From Chroococcidiopsidaceae cyanobacterium CP_BM_RX_35 (GTDB taxonomy: Bacteria > Cyanobacteriota > Cyanobacteriia > Cyanobacteriales > Chroococcidiopsidaceae), in NCBI GenBank assembly GCA_019242465.1, contig JAFAVL010000756.1:1-18210 (forward strand): a stretch of 18,210 nt of DNA. The letters are read 5' to 3'. The notes under the pieces were generated by a model. It was not told the origin of the DNA. It searched no databases and was given only the letters and a program-made list of their open reading frames with translations. This document shows, piece by piece, positions 1-8,146 of this stretch. Position 1 is the stretch's first letter. Each line of letters starts with the position of its first letter. Position numbers and translations under genes: made by a program.

Positions 1-1
1 T

Positions 2-910
2 GCTCCCATTTTTACTGAAACTGGTGTTGCGGCTTTTGGTCGAGATCATGAATCTTCCCAACAGGTGTGGTCTTCTGAGGTGGGCTATCCTGGTGCGTCA
101 GAATACCGAGAGTTTTACAAAGACTTGGGTTGGGAGGCAGAATACGAGTACATCAAGCCCTACATCATGCCCAATGGTCAGCGGAAAAACACAGGGATAA
201 AGTATCACAAAATCACCGGGCGCGGTTTGGGTTTGGGGGATAAAGCTCTTTACGACCCCTACTGGGCTAGGGAAAAAGCTGCTGAACACGCTGGTAACTT
301 TATGTATAACCGAGAGCGGCAAGTTGAGCATTTGTACGGTATAATGCAACGCCCTCCGATTATTGTTTCACCTTACGATGCAGAGCTTTTTGGTCACTGG
401 TGGTATGAAGGTCCTTGGTTTATCGATTATTTGTTCCGCAAGTCTTGGTACGATCAACACACTTACCAGATGACGCATCTCGCAGACTATTTACAGGCAA
501 ATCCCAACCAGCAAGTCTGCTGCCCCTCCCAGTCTAGTTGGGGATTTAAGGGCTTCCATGAGTATTGGTTGAATGAAACGAATGCCTGGATCTATCCGCA
601 CCTGCACAAAGCTGCTGAGCGGATGATTGAGCTAGGGCGGCGTGAGCCAGCTGATGAATTGGAGTGGCGTGCCCTTAACCAAGCGGCACGGGAACTGCTG
701 CTAGCGCAGTCTTCTGATTGGGCATTTATTATGCGGACGGGGACAATGGTGCCCTATGCGGTGAGACGGACGCGATCGCACCTGATGCGTTTCACCAAGC
801 TCTATGAAGAAATTAAGCTAGGCAAAATCGACAGCGGTTGGTTGGAAAAAGTTGAAACGATGGATAACGTTTTTCCTAAGATCAACTATCGCGTTTATCG
901 ACCTCTGTAG
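2..910 (+). CDS. GH57 1,4-alpha-glucan branching enzyme-like protein (DUF1957 type), 3' part
   Basis: The reading frame is open from the first bases of the window, so this is the C-terminal 302 residues of a longer protein; the GTG at 65 is internal. The family remodels alpha-glucan by cutting alpha-1,4 links and making alpha-1,6 branches in the cytosol during glycogen metabolism. Visible family signatures are VAAFGRDHESS near the window edge, SEVGYPG just after, and SPYDAELFGHWWYEGP around base 376. The last corresponds to GH57 conserved region 4, whose Asp is the expected catalytic acid. The helical C-terminal domain rich in Trp follows (CPSQSSWGFKG, then NAWIYPHLHKAAERM). The nucleophile Glu should lie upstream of the window. 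The gene ends with TAG and converges on the phosphatase gene. Family membership is clear; branching rather than amylase activity is inferred from the family. Confidence 0.88.
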   Translation, partial: APIFTETGVAAFGRDHESSQQVWSSEVGYPGASEYREFYKDLGWEAEYEYIKPYIMPNGQRKNTGIKYHKITGRGLGLGDKALYDPYWAREKAAEHAGNFMYNRERQVEHLYGIMQRPPIIVSPYDAELFGHWWYEGPWFIDYLFRKSWYDQHTYQMTHLADYLQANPNQQVCCPSQSSWGFKGFHEYWLNETNAWIYPHLHKAAERMIELGRREPADELEWRALNQAARELLLAQSSDWAFIMRTGTMVPYAVRRTRSHLMRFTKLYEEIKLGKIDSGWLEKVETMDNVFPKINYRVYRPL

Positions 911-958
911 GAATCTTAGATTAGTGCATCATGCTTTTGCTTCACAATTACTGGATGT

Positions 959-1003
959 GAGTAGCTGGAGTTGGCTATCACAGAGTTCCACTTCCAGCTA
1001 CTC
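959..1003. terminator. Hairpin between convergent genes, probable bidirectional terminator
   Basis: An 11-bp perfect stem (GAGTAGCTGGA at 959-969 with TCCAGCTACTC at 993-1003) encloses 23 bases that can pair further (TGG at 972-974 with CCA at 988-990). It sits 48 bases after the GH57 stop and 53 bases beyond the phosphatase stop on the other strand. There is no long T-run on either side, so it is a structural candidate rather than a textbook intrinsic terminator. Confidence 0.5.
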
Positions 1004-1056
1004 TAGGTTGGTTTCAATCTTAATGCCTTGATTACTCTCTCTTCTTCTTGGCAAAT

Positions 1057-2874
1057 TTAGAGTCCAGGCAAGGCTCGAGTGTGCTCAATTCTTGCACCAG
1101 TTAAGAGTTCAGGATTCAGACCAAGAGCTTCCAGAACAGTTACAGCAATTTGAGTTGTCTTAACCGATTTATTGATGGTGGTTCCCTGAACTTCATTAGA
1201 CAAACCAGCCCCACCCACAACTAGGGCAATATTGGTTGCATCTAGAGTAAATACAGCACCGTGTTCAGCAATCTTCTTCCCTTTGGTGGGATTGCCTACA
1301 AAAATGTAGCCAGGTAGCGTCTGGACAAACACATCAGGGGTGCGGTTATCCGGGTTAGGGGTGGCTGCCAGTCCAAGCTGATAGGCTCTGCTTCCAGAGT
1401 AAACCTGGTAAATACCAGGATTGCAAGTGGGTGCTGTGGTTACAGAGCCTGAATCAGCACTTGTGCACAAAGGCAGCCCTTTCAGACTTTGAAGATACTG
1501 TGTCACGTCACCAATCTTGCTCTGATCCTTCAGCCAAATGAGAGCAACATCGTCCTGAGTCGCTTGGGCAACTGCGTTGGCATCTTGTAGGTAGAAGTCG
1601 ATTGCATCGGGAATCAGGTTATCCTTGAGCAAAGTTCCAACACCCAAACGTGGGTCTTGCCCATGTTTGGCCACCAGAATCACCAGAGTGTCATTGGCTA
1701 AACTGGGATTGCTCTCGATCGCCGTCAGCATTTTACCGATACTCTCATCGGTATGTTGCAGAGCATCAGCCAAAACGTTCGATGGACCTGTTGGAGGAGT
1801 TGCGCCTGTTGCGTTTGGGTTATTAGCTGTGTTGCCGCTATTATCGATACCACCATTCAATGCTTTTTGCCCAACACTTACTGCTTGAAAATTCATATAA
1901 AAGATATTAGGAACAGGTGCGCTCTTAGTTCCCAACGAGTTGAGTCCATTGATTTCATTGAGAATGGCTTGAACTTTCAAGTCGTCATAAGCCTTGGTGT
2001 ATGTGGTGTTGTCTGTGACAACGGCAGCATTTGGGGCAATCACAGGCTTGCCATTGGCATCGAAGGAAATGGCATCTACCAGTTTGCCATTAGCATCGAG
2101 GATGACACTGGCATTGATCTCAGGCGAGTAGTAGTCATCAATCGAGTTACCACCCGGTCCCTCGGCAATAGTGTAGGCACCTGCGTGCTTGTCTGAGAAG
2201 GCGGTATATAGTCCAGCCCGATGAGCGATATTGTAAATCGTATTGATGCCGGGCTTGAGATATCGCCAGGGATAAACAGGCTTACAGGTTCCACTGGAGC
2301 AGTTTTGGGGCAGGCGAGTTGTGTCGATACTGCCTTTACCAAAGTCTCCCTGAACAAATGGTTTGCTTGGGTCACCACCAACAAAACCACTACCATTCAG
2401 TGTCCAGACGACATTAGTGGGGTCTGGATTATTAGGGTCAGCGGGAATGGAATAATCTACTGCTTCAAAGTAGGTTGCTTCAGTCCCCAGTGGGCTGTTG
2501 ACATTGCCACTGGGACCACCGTTAATTGGTGCGATTGGAGCAGTCAAATTGCGAGCATAGGTGTCATCGTAATAAACTCCAACCGTTGCAGGTCCAGCAC
2601 CTGTTAGATAGGATAGCGTTCCTGGGAAAGAATCAGATGGGCTGGTAGTGAAGGCGTTAGGGTAGGTTACCCCCTCAGAGCGCAGATGATTGATGTTGGT
2701 CAAGTAAGTTTGTAGCGCTGGATCTTGCAGGTCGGCACTATGCAAACCATCAACCGACAGAATCAAAACATGGCTAAAATGAGATTCCTTTGGAGCAGCC
2801 TGAGTGGGCTGGTTGAATACAAAAACATTTGCAGCCAAACCGAGAGTAAGTAACAAGTGAGAGCGTGGAAACAT
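1057..2874 (-). CDS. Secreted alkaline phosphatase superfamily protein (type I phosphodiesterase/nucleotide pyrophosphatase-like)
   Basis: 605 residues starting with a signal peptide (hydrophobic residues about 6-20, likely cut after TQA near residue 27), so the enzyme should act in the periplasm or outside the cell. The metal-binding core of the superfamily is visible: LILSVDG (Asp42), then DSFPGTLSYLTGAGP around residues 81-95, where Ser82 sits in the position of the Thr/Ser nucleophile of TFPN-type motifs. Later come DKHAGAY, HTDESIGKMLTAIE, LVAKHGQDPR and AEHGAVF, which supply the remaining Asp and His ligands. Substrate cannot be read from the sequence; phosphate monoesters, diesters or nucleotides are all possible. 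The gene stands alone and is divergent from crtO across 453 bases. No good Shine-Dalgarno precedes the ATG, but the signal peptide supports this start. Confidence 0.85.
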   Translation of the reverse strand: MFPRSHLLLTLGLAANVFVFNQPTQAAPKESHFSHVLILSVDGLHSADLQDPALQTYLTNINHLRSEGVTYPNAFTTSPSDSFPGTLSYLTGAGPATVGVYYDDTYARNLTAPIAPINGGPSGNVNSPLGTEATYFEAVDYSIPADPNNPDPTNVVWTLNGSGFVGGDPSKPFVQGDFGKGSIDTTRLPQNCSSGTCKPVYPWRYLKPGINTIYNIAHRAGLYTAFSDKHAGAYTIAEGPGGNSIDDYYSPEINASVILDANGKLVDAISFDANGKPVIAPNAAVVTDNTTYTKAYDDLKVQAILNEINGLNSLGTKSAPVPNIFYMNFQAVSVGQKALNGGIDNSGNTANNPNATGATPPTGPSNVLADALQHTDESIGKMLTAIESNPSLANDTLVILVAKHGQDPRLGVGTLLKDNLIPDAIDFYLQDANAVAQATQDDVALIWLKDQSKIGDVTQYLQSLKGLPLCTSADSGSVTTAPTCNPGIYQVYSGSRAYQLGLAATPNPDNRTPDVFVQTLPGYIFVGNPTKGKKIAEHGAVFTLDATNIALVVGGAGLSNEVQGTTINKSVKTTQIAVTVLEALGLNPELLTGARIEHTRALPGL

Positions 2875-3327
2875 GAGTTTATGGTAGTAGATTTACTGGT
2901 GCGCAAAAAAAACACCGAACTTCGAGTATTTACGCATTTTTTGCTTTTAATGCCTAGTAGTATCAGTGTTTATACTGAGTACTAAAATCAAGCTACCCTA
3001 CAATTTACAGATAAAAGGTTAAAGGAAGACTATGTGAAGCTTAAAAATAAGTATCTTCACTGAGGGAGCATAACAAAAAGGTTGCTGTAGCAATTTTTGT
3101 ATGATATAGTCCTGCGTCAGGTCAGGGATAAAGGGAAGCATTCATCGGCACTAGCTCGTTGTCATTGTGTTAGTGATAACTAACTGACTTAACATAGAAT
3201 CATTCTTTGAGTAGGTCTAAGAAAGGCTGTAAGGGTGAAGCTGCAATCTTTCTGCTTGCTGATAATAAGAAAAAACATTCATTGAAGTATCAAGGAAGAT
3301 ACTTTCTCTATTCCCAAGGTCCTAGTA
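2875..3327. other. Long divergent intergenic region between phosphatase and crtO
   Basis: This 453-base AT-rich gap should hold the promoters of two divergent genes; I see no convincing ORF, tRNA or clear -35/-10 pair. It does hold a stem of 9 bp with two G-U pairs and a TGTA loop (3077-3098) flanked by A5 and T5, so it could act as a terminator or attenuator on either strand. A second hairpin lies just before crtO: AAGTATC (3285-3291) pairs with GATACTT (3298-3304). AAGTATCTTC at 3049-3058 recurs inverted as GAAGATACTT at 3295-3304, giving three copies of one heptamer. A weak ribosome site AAGG lies 8 bases before the crtO ATG. Confidence 0.5.
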
Positions 3328-5022
3328 ATGGAAGTATATGATGTAGTAATTATCGGGGCAGGACACAACGCTCTAGTTTGCGCTGCTTATTTGCTGAAAG
3401 CAGGGTATAGCGTCCTGCTACTTGAAAAGCAAGCAATCCCAGGTGGTGGCGCGACAACTGAAGAACTCATGCCCGAAGCAGCACCAGGGTTTAAGTTCAA
3501 TCCCTGTGCGATGAACCACCTCTTTATTTTCCTGGGACCAATCATACAGGAATTAGAATTGACCAAGTACGGTTTGGAATATCTGTACTGCGACCCCGTC
3601 GTCTTTTGTCCGCATCCCGATGGGAAGTACTTCCTAGCTCATCGCTCGGTAGAAAAGACTTGCGCTGAAATTGCTCGGTATAGCGATCGCGATGCTCAAA
3701 AATATGCCGAATATGTTGATTTCTGGCAGCGCTTTGTTAGAGCTATTACTCCCTTCTTCAATGCACCACCCAAGTCAATTGTTGATGCGGCTGGTAACTA
3801 CGACCTCAAAAAACTGCAAGATCTGTTTTCACTTCTGGGTGGTCCTAATCAAACCTTGGACTTAATTCGTACGTTGTTCAATAGCCCGATTGACAATATC
3901 AACGAGTATTTCGATTCCGAGTTTCTCAAAGCTGCTCTTGCCCGCCTATCGGCAGAACTTAGTTCGCCTCCCTCACAAAAAGCGATGTCCTTCGGTGCCA
4001 TGATGATGACCATGCGTCACGAGCCTGGTATGGCTCGACCTTGTGGTGGTACTGGCGCACTGGTTACAGCTTTGGTGAAATTAGTTCAAAGTGAAGGTGG
4101 TGTCATCCTGACCGAGCAAGAGGTTAAGCAAGTCTTAGTCGATGATGGTCGTGCTGTAGGTGTTCGGGTTGCTAGTGGTAAAGAGTACCGTGCTAGCAAG
4201 GGTGTCATTTCAAGTATTGATGCTAAACGGTTATTCCTACAACTGACGGAGGCAAGCGATGTAGATACTGCTGACCCTAATCTGCGGCAGCGATTAGAGC
4301 GCCGGATCGTCAACAACAATGAAACCATCCTCAAAATTGACTGTGCTTTATCGGAACCGCTGCGTTTTGAACACCACGAACACAAGGATGAGTACCTCAT
4401 CGGCTCCATCCTCATTGCCGATTCTGTCAACCATGTTGAGCAAGCTCATAGTGAGATTACCGTCGGCAAGATTCCAGATGCAGACCCCTCAATGTATTTA
4501 GTTATGCCAACTGGGCTCGATCCTTCAATGGCTCCAGAAGGCAAGCACACCCTTTGGATTGAGTTTTTTGCCCCTTATCAAATAGCTGGAAAAGAAGGCA
4601 TGGGGTTGAGGGGAACGGGTTGGACGGATGAACTGAAGCACCAAGTAGCAGATCGCGTACTCGACAAACTAGCGCAGTATTCGCCCAATCTCAAACGCTC
4701 TATCATCGCCCGCCATGTAGAAAGCCCGGCTGAATTGGGAGAAAGGTTAGGCTCTTACAAGGGAAACTATTACCATCTCGACATGACCTTTGACCAAATG
4801 CTCTGTTTCCGTCCGTTGCCAGAATTGGCTAATTATAAAACTCCGATTGAGAATCTATTTCTCACTGGAGCAGGGACTCACCCAGGAGGTTCTATTTCTG
4901 GAATGCCTGGACGCAATTGCGCTCATGTCTTTTTGCACGAGCAGCAGCCGCTCAAAGAGACAATAAAAGACGCACGAAATGCTCTTAAAGCCACAGTTCA
5001 GTCTGTGTTTGGCAGCAATTAG
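3328..5022 (+). CDS. crtO: Beta-carotene ketolase, CrtO type (phytoene-desaturase-like FAD enzyme)
   Basis: 564 residues. CrtO adds a keto group at C4 of the beta-ionone ring, turning beta-carotene into echinenone, a photoprotective membrane carotenoid and the usual ligand class of the orange carotenoid protein. The protein opens with the FAD dinucleotide-binding fold, VVIIGAGHNALVCAAYLL, then LLEKQAIPGGGATTEELMPE. Strong family landmarks follow: FIFLGPIIQEL, GLEYLYCDPVVFCP, ARPCGGTGALVTALVKLV, RRIVNNNETILKIDCALSE and HTLWIEFFAPYQIAG. The C-terminal FAD-contact motif is FLTGAGTHPGGSISGMPGRNCA. The resemblance to what I remember of Synechocystis CrtO (about 540 residues) is nearly collinear, so I prefer CrtO over CrtI-type desaturase. 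It has its own strong terminator and no operon partner. Confidence 0.92.
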   Translation: MEVYDVVIIGAGHNALVCAAYLLKAGYSVLLLEKQAIPGGGATTEELMPEAAPGFKFNPCAMNHLFIFLGPIIQELELTKYGLEYLYCDPVVFCPHPDGKYFLAHRSVEKTCAEIARYSDRDAQKYAEYVDFWQRFVRAITPFFNAPPKSIVDAAGNYDLKKLQDLFSLLGGPNQTLDLIRTLFNSPIDNINEYFDSEFLKAALARLSAELSSPPSQKAMSFGAMMMTMRHEPGMARPCGGTGALVTALVKLVQSEGGVILTEQEVKQVLVDDGRAVGVRVASGKEYRASKGVISSIDAKRLFLQLTEASDVDTADPNLRQRLERRIVNNNETILKIDCALSEPLRFEHHEHKDEYLIGSILIADSVNHVEQAHSEITVGKIPDADPSMYLVMPTGLDPSMAPEGKHTLWIEFFAPYQIAGKEGMGLRGTGWTDELKHQVADRVLDKLAQYSPNLKRSIIARHVESPAELGERLGSYKGNYYHLDMTFDQMLCFRPLPELANYKTPIENLFLTGAGTHPGGSISGMPGRNCAHVFLHEQQPLKETIKDARNALKATVQSVFGSN

Positions 5023-5138
5023 ATTAAAAACTAGGCTATCAACGCAAAGCAGGATACTTGCGCTGTAAGCTAGACAAGACTAAAGCATAGCTCTGCCCGT
5101 TTGTAGTTGCACATCCTTGCGACATTTCTCGTAAATAG

Positions 5139-5185
5139 TAGATAAAGAATGGGGAAAGATGAATTCTTTTCCCATTCTTTATTTA
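5139..5185 (+). terminator. Strong intrinsic-type terminator after crtO
   Basis: An 18-bp stem with one G-U pair (5142-5159 with 5165-5182) closes on a five-base loop; the stem can be extended by about three more pairs outward to 5139-5185. ATAAAGAATGGG on the left matches CCCATTCTTTAT on the right exactly. TTTA follows. It lies about 115 bases after the crtO stop and 44 bases before marC, so it should insulate the two genes. Confidence 0.75.
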
Positions 5186-5228
5186 AGGGCGAGTACCGCT
5201 TAAACCTAATCCAAAATTCTGTTAGCTC

Positions 5229-5852
5229 ATGTTGCAAACTCTAATTTCCACTACTATAGGCACTTTCTTGGCTCTGTTCCCCATCGCTAATCCTATAGGT
5301 GCAGTACCAATTTTCTATAGTCTGACAGCGGGGGAAACTGCAAAAAGCCGTCGCCGTCAGGCACGAGAGACTGCTCTGAACGTCTTCTGGGTACTCGCGA
5401 TTTTTCTAGTTGCGGGAAGACTGATCCTAGAATTCTTTGGGATCTCGCTGGGGGTGTTGCGGATTGCAGGTGGTTTGCTCGTTGCTCATACAGCTTGGGA
5501 GATGGTTACGGCTCAGCAACGACTAACTACGCGGGAGCAGGGCGAGGCAGTGGACAAAGAGGATATTTCCTTCACACCAATGGCTGTACCTCTGATAAGT
5601 GGACCTGGAGCTATTGGGGTAGTAATTGGTTTAGTCGATAAAGCAAGTCACTGGCTGGATTATCTAGAAAGACTCGTAGGAATAGCTCTGTTAGGGGTAA
5701 TTCTCTACCTGTGTCTTGCCTTAGGAGAGCCGCTCATCAAGGCTTTGGGTCACAATGGCATGGGAGCGCTGAACCGAGTCATGGGCTTCTTCATCTTGGC
5801 GATCGCCGTGCAATTAATTGCCATAGGGGTATTCAACCTGATACAGGAATAA
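5229..5852 (+). CDS. MarC family (UPF0056) integral membrane protein
   Basis: 207 residues, the usual MarC length, with about six hydrophobic segments. The family has an internal duplication whose loops carry NPxG- and GPG-like motifs; both are seen here, ANPIGAVPIF near residues 20-29 and PLISGPGAIG near residues 120-129. The basic stretch KSRRRQARE after the first pair of helices fits a cytoplasmic loop. The family is widespread and its transport function is unproven; the old link to multiple antibiotic resistance was withdrawn in E. coli. The gene is flanked by terminators on both sides and so appears to be a single transcription unit. The ATG at 5229 fits the family N-terminus; no clear Shine-Dalgarno is present. 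Confidence 0.85.
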   Translation: MLQTLISTTIGTFLALFPIANPIGAVPIFYSLTAGETAKSRRRQARETALNVFWVLAIFLVAGRLILEFFGISLGVLRIAGGLLVAHTAWEMVTAQQRLTTREQGEAVDKEDISFTPMAVPLISGPGAIGVVIGLVDKASHWLDYLERLVGIALLGVILYLCLALGEPLIKALGHNGMGALNRVMGFFILAIAVQLIAIGVFNLIQE

Positions 5853-5879
5853 GCTCCCAAACTGCTGCATTCTTAGAAA

Positions 5880-5908
5880 GATGGGACAGGTAAGATCCCT
5901 GTCCCATC
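5880..5908. terminator. Terminator hairpin between convergent marC and petA
   Basis: A perfect 11-bp stem (GATGGGACAGG at 5880-5890 with CCTGTCCCATC at 5898-5908) has a seven-base loop. CATTCT (5868-5873) and AGAATG (5909-5914) can add an outer stem around a six-base bulge. Read on the minus strand the hairpin is followed by TTTCT, so it is the better terminator for the petC-petA transcript; on the plus strand it can end marC. Confidence 0.7.
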
Positions 5909-5941
5909 AGAATGAAATTTCGCGCTAAACGGGCAAGCCAG

Positions 5942-6048
5942 AGTCAACGGTACACCGCCGTGTAACGGGGTCACCGTTCTCCCGGAGGTTGCCTCCGGCA
6001 GCTGCGGTGACTTCGTGAAAGCAGCGTTGACTGCTGCGGTTGCAGCAG
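5942..6048. repeat. GC-rich nested palindromic element just downstream of petA
   Basis: Several palindromes are nested in about 107 bases. AGTCAACG (5942-5949) pairs with CGTTGACT (6025-6032). Inside lies TACAC/GTGTA (5951-5955 with 5960-5964), then GTCACCG/CGGTGAC (5970-5976 with 6005-6011), which encloses CCGGAGG/CCTCCGG (5982-5988 with 5992-5998) on a TTG loop. CTGCTGC/GCAGCAG (6031-6037 with 6042-6048) follows. GCTGCGGT occurs twice, at 6001 and 6033. The block begins 12 bases from the petA stop, so it would form the 3' untranslated structure of that mRNA. The layout resembles an extragenic palindromic repeat or a tiny MITE; copies elsewhere in the genome are not visible here. Confidence 0.6.
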
Positions 6049-6059
6049 CACTTCCGCGG

Positions 6060-7031
6060 TTAGAAATTCATCTCAGCTGCTTGCACCTTCTCAACTTGCT
6101 TTTTCTTGAGAACCAGCAACACTTGACACAACATGATCGCGGCAAGGAATGCCATCAGCCACCTAATGCGCGTAGCACTTTGCAATACAATTTCGCCATC
6201 ATGCTGACCAAATCCACCCACGTTGGGATTATTTGTCAAGTCATCGCCTGCCTTAACAGTTTGCCCTTGAGCGACAACAAGTTCTGGGCCCAATGGAACC
6301 GTATCAACAACTGTTTCACCAGCGTCGTTTTGGATTGTCACCTGGTATTTGGAATTACCGTCCTCATCCTGTGTTTGGGCAATGTTGGTAACTGTACCAG
6401 ATGCAGAAGCTTTGTAGACAGTGTTGTTGCTCGCTTCGCCAGTAGGATAAACCTGACCGCGTCCCCGGTTTCCACCCACATGAACGGCATATTTACCATA
6501 GTGGATGTTTTTATCTGTTTTGGGATCGGGCGAGAGGACTGGGAAGACAATCTCCTGATACTGTTCGCCCGGTAACGGACCAACAATAACAACATTTTCT
6601 TGGTCTTCGCGGTAGGGTTGGAAATAAAGGTCTCCAACCTTTTCTTTCATCTCCTCTGGAATGCGCTCAGGAGGAGCAATTTTGAAGCCTTCTGGCAGCA
6701 TTAACACAGCACCTACATTTAGACCCCCCTTGGAACCATCACTGAGGACTTGCTGTGCTTTGGTGTCGTAGGGAATTTTCACCACAGCCTCAAACACAGT
6801 GTCAGGTAAAACTGATTGAGGAATTTCTACTTCTGTAGGTTTGGCGGCTAAGTGACAAGTGGCGCAAACAATCAGTCCAGTCGCTTGGCGGGGTGTCTCT
6901 GGATAATTTTGCTGAGCCCAAAATGGGTAGGCGGCAGCGGCTTGGGGAAGGGCTAGATCGCTAGCAAGGAAAAATACCACAGTTGCGATCGCTAAGACCG
7001 CCGTCTTGACAATTAACAAAGCTGTTTTCAT
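6060..7031 (-). CDS. petA: Apocytochrome f of the cytochrome b6f complex
   Basis: 323 residues. Cytochrome f is the lumen-facing c-type haem subunit that passes electrons from the Rieske protein to plastocyanin or cytochrome c6. The signal peptide ends in AAA before YPFWAQQ, so Tyr35 becomes the mature N-terminus; its amino group is the known axial haem ligand. The haem attachment motif CATCH is at residues 56-60, with His60 the other ligand. The large lumenal domain keeps family blocks such as [16 protein letters not shown] and [13 protein letters not shown] single C-terminal transmembrane helix (about residues 291-308) ends in a basic stromal tail. It lies 33 bases downstream of petC on the same strand, the usual cyanobacterial petCA operon. 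Confidence 0.98.
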   Translation of the reverse strand: MKTALLIVKTAVLAIATVVFFLASDLALPQAAAAYPFWAQQNYPETPRQATGLIVCATCHLAAKPTEVEIPQSVLPDTVFEAVVKIPYDTKAQQVLSDGSKGGLNVGAVLMLPEGFKIAPPERIPEEMKEKVGDLYFQPYREDQENVVIVGPLPGEQYQEIVFPVLSPDPKTDKNIHYGKYAVHVGGNRGRGQVYPTGEASNNTVYKASASGTVTNIAQTQDEDGNSKYQVTIQNDAGETVVDTVPLGPELVVAQGQTVKAGDDLTNNPNVGGFGQHDGEIVLQSATRIRWLMAFLAAIMLCQVLLVLKKKQVEKVQAAEMNF

Positions 7032-7064
7032 TTGTAAACAAACGATTCCGTGATGAAGGTCAAA

Positions 7065-7607
7065 TTATGTCCACCAAGGTGCTTCACCTGTGCGGAAATC
7101 AGTTTCAGTCCAGGGTGTAAAGGTAACTTTATCGTCGGCGATTTTTGCATGCACCAGTGCTAGAGAGAGGGGAGCGGGACCACGCACAACCTTACCAGTG
7201 GTGTCATACTGGGAGCCATGACAAGGACACTTAAACTTGTTCTCAGCGGCATTCCAGGGAACGACACAGCCTAAATGAGTGCAGACAGCATTAATTCCGT
7301 AATCCCTGATCGCCTCTTTATTCTCCACCACAATATAGGTAGGGTCGCCCTTGAGTCCCTGAGCTAAACCTCGATCACCTTCAACTGGATGGCTGGTCAA
7401 AAACTTACTCACGCTGATGTCATTACCCAGTTCGTCTTTTGCCGTTACTCCACCACCAGCACCACCGCTCTCAGGCGGAATAAAGAACTTGACTACCGGA
7501 TACAATGCTCCTAAGGCTGTTCCCGTAATAGTCCCAAAAGTGAGAAGATTCATAAACTGACGACGCCCCATATTAGGTGCGTCCATAGATTCAGAGAGTT
7601 GCGCCAT
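7065..7607 (-). CDS. petC: Rieske iron-sulfur protein of the cytochrome b6f complex
   Basis: 180 residues. It carries the [2Fe-2S] centre that takes one electron from plastoquinol and hands it to cytochrome f. The N-terminus has twin arginines (GRRQFMN) before the single membrane helix at about residues 21-43, which fits Tat-dependent insertion. A flexible glycine-rich hinge (GGAGGG) follows. The cluster motifs are CTHLGC (109-114) and CPCHGS (127-132): Cys109, His111, Cys127 and His130 are the expected ligands, and Cys114 and Cys129 the disulfide. The protein ends in the usual APWW. It is the first gene of the petC-petA unit; its promoter should lie in the 230 bases shared with the divergent DUF3067 gene. 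Confidence 0.98.
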   Translation of the reverse strand: MAQLSESMDAPNMGRRQFMNLLTFGTITGTALGALYPVVKFFIPPESGGAGGGVTAKDELGNDISVSKFLTSHPVEGDRGLAQGLKGDPTYIVVENKEAIRDYGINAVCTHLGCVVPWNAAENKFKCPCHGSQYDTTGKVVRGPAPLSLALVHAKIADDKVTFTPWTETDFRTGEAPWWT

Positions 7608-7742
7608 AGTTTACGCTCTTTCTTGTGTATCTTTGTTAACTATCCTGAGCTGATTCTCAGAACCTGACAAATCCTGGCTGCATTCAATCCGTCCCCAAGC
7701 GGCAACGATACTAGAATTCTTTTAGGCAGGATTCCACTCTCC

Positions 7743-7771
7743 TTAACCGGAGCATTACATTTCTTTATACT
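7743..7771 (+). promoter_or_regulatory. Candidate promoter for the DUF3067 gene
   Basis: TTAACC (7743-7748) and TATACT (7766-7771) are spaced by 17 bases and match the sigma-70 consensus at 4/6 and 5/6 positions. The expected start of transcription is about 60 bases before the ATG at 7838. The block TTACATTTCTTTATAC (7755-7770) also loosely resembles the HLR1 site of the light regulator RpaB, but the second half is poor. This is pattern matching only. Confidence 0.3.
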
Positions 7772-7837
7772 GTTATCATACCTGAGTTGGGGAACTGTGC
7801 TTTGTGACGAAATGTAAATATTAATCGGCATTAAGCC

Positions 7838-8146
7838 ATGACAGGACAAGACTTACGCCAATTGTTGCTTGCTAAGTGGGGACGCTCATATGATGTCCAG
7901 ATGCGGCGGACTCAGGGTAAAGTTTTTGTACAGGTCATGTGGAAATACCTGGAGCAAGCCTCATTTCCCCTCACTGAGGCAGAGTACGAAGCCCATTTAG
8001 ATACTGTTGCCAATTACCTGCATGCCTTTGGGAAAGCAGACCAGGTGCAAGCCTTTATAGAACAGACACGAGAGCGCCCTCGACTTGGTAAAGCTGTCAG
8101 CATCCCTATAGATTTAGGTGAGCGGGCAGCAGAATGGCTGCTTTAA
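7838..8146 (+). CDS. DUF3067 family protein
   Basis: 102 residues, soluble, no signal peptide or membrane segment. I recognise the DUF3067 pattern from MTGQDLRQLLLAKWGRSYDVQ and the following QGKVFVQVMWKYLEQASFPLTE. The middle (YEAHLDTVANYLHAFGKADQV) looks helical, and the end RPRLGKAVSIPIDLG is conserved in my memory of the family. The family is found in cyanobacteria and plastids and has no function I can state. The gene is divergent from petC-petA across 230 bases, which invites, but does not prove, a link to cytochrome b6f. Its stop TAA (8144-8146) overlaps the stop of the convergent stress protein gene, so the two share TTAA. Confidence 0.85.
   Translation: MTGQDLRQLLLAKWGRSYDVQMRRTQGKVFVQVMWKYLEQASFPLTEAEYEAHLDTVANYLHAFGKADQVQAFIEQTRERPRLGKAVSIPIDLGERAAEWLL

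Noticed and set aside
65..910. GTG at 65 as the start of the GH57 gene
   Set aside because: The same frame is open back to base 2 and encodes conserved family sequence, so the gene begins outside the window.
1753..2607. Plus-strand open frames of 128-147 codons inside the phosphatase region
   Set aside because: They are antisense to a well-supported 605-residue secreted enzyme, start without ribosome sites and resemble no family.
2955..2975. NtcA site GTA-N8-TAC upstream of the phosphatase
   Set aside because: The nearest match has a ten-base spacer (GTATCAGTGTTTATAC), too far from the canonical eight.
5942..6048. CRISPR array or tRNA in the palindromic block behind petA
   Set aside because: There are no regularly spaced direct repeats with unique spacers, and the stems do not form a cloverleaf with a T-loop sequence.
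6015..6575. Plus-strand frame of 186 codons overlapping petA
   Set aside because: It is antisense to cytochrome f and begins in the palindromic element; composition is that of a shadow frame.
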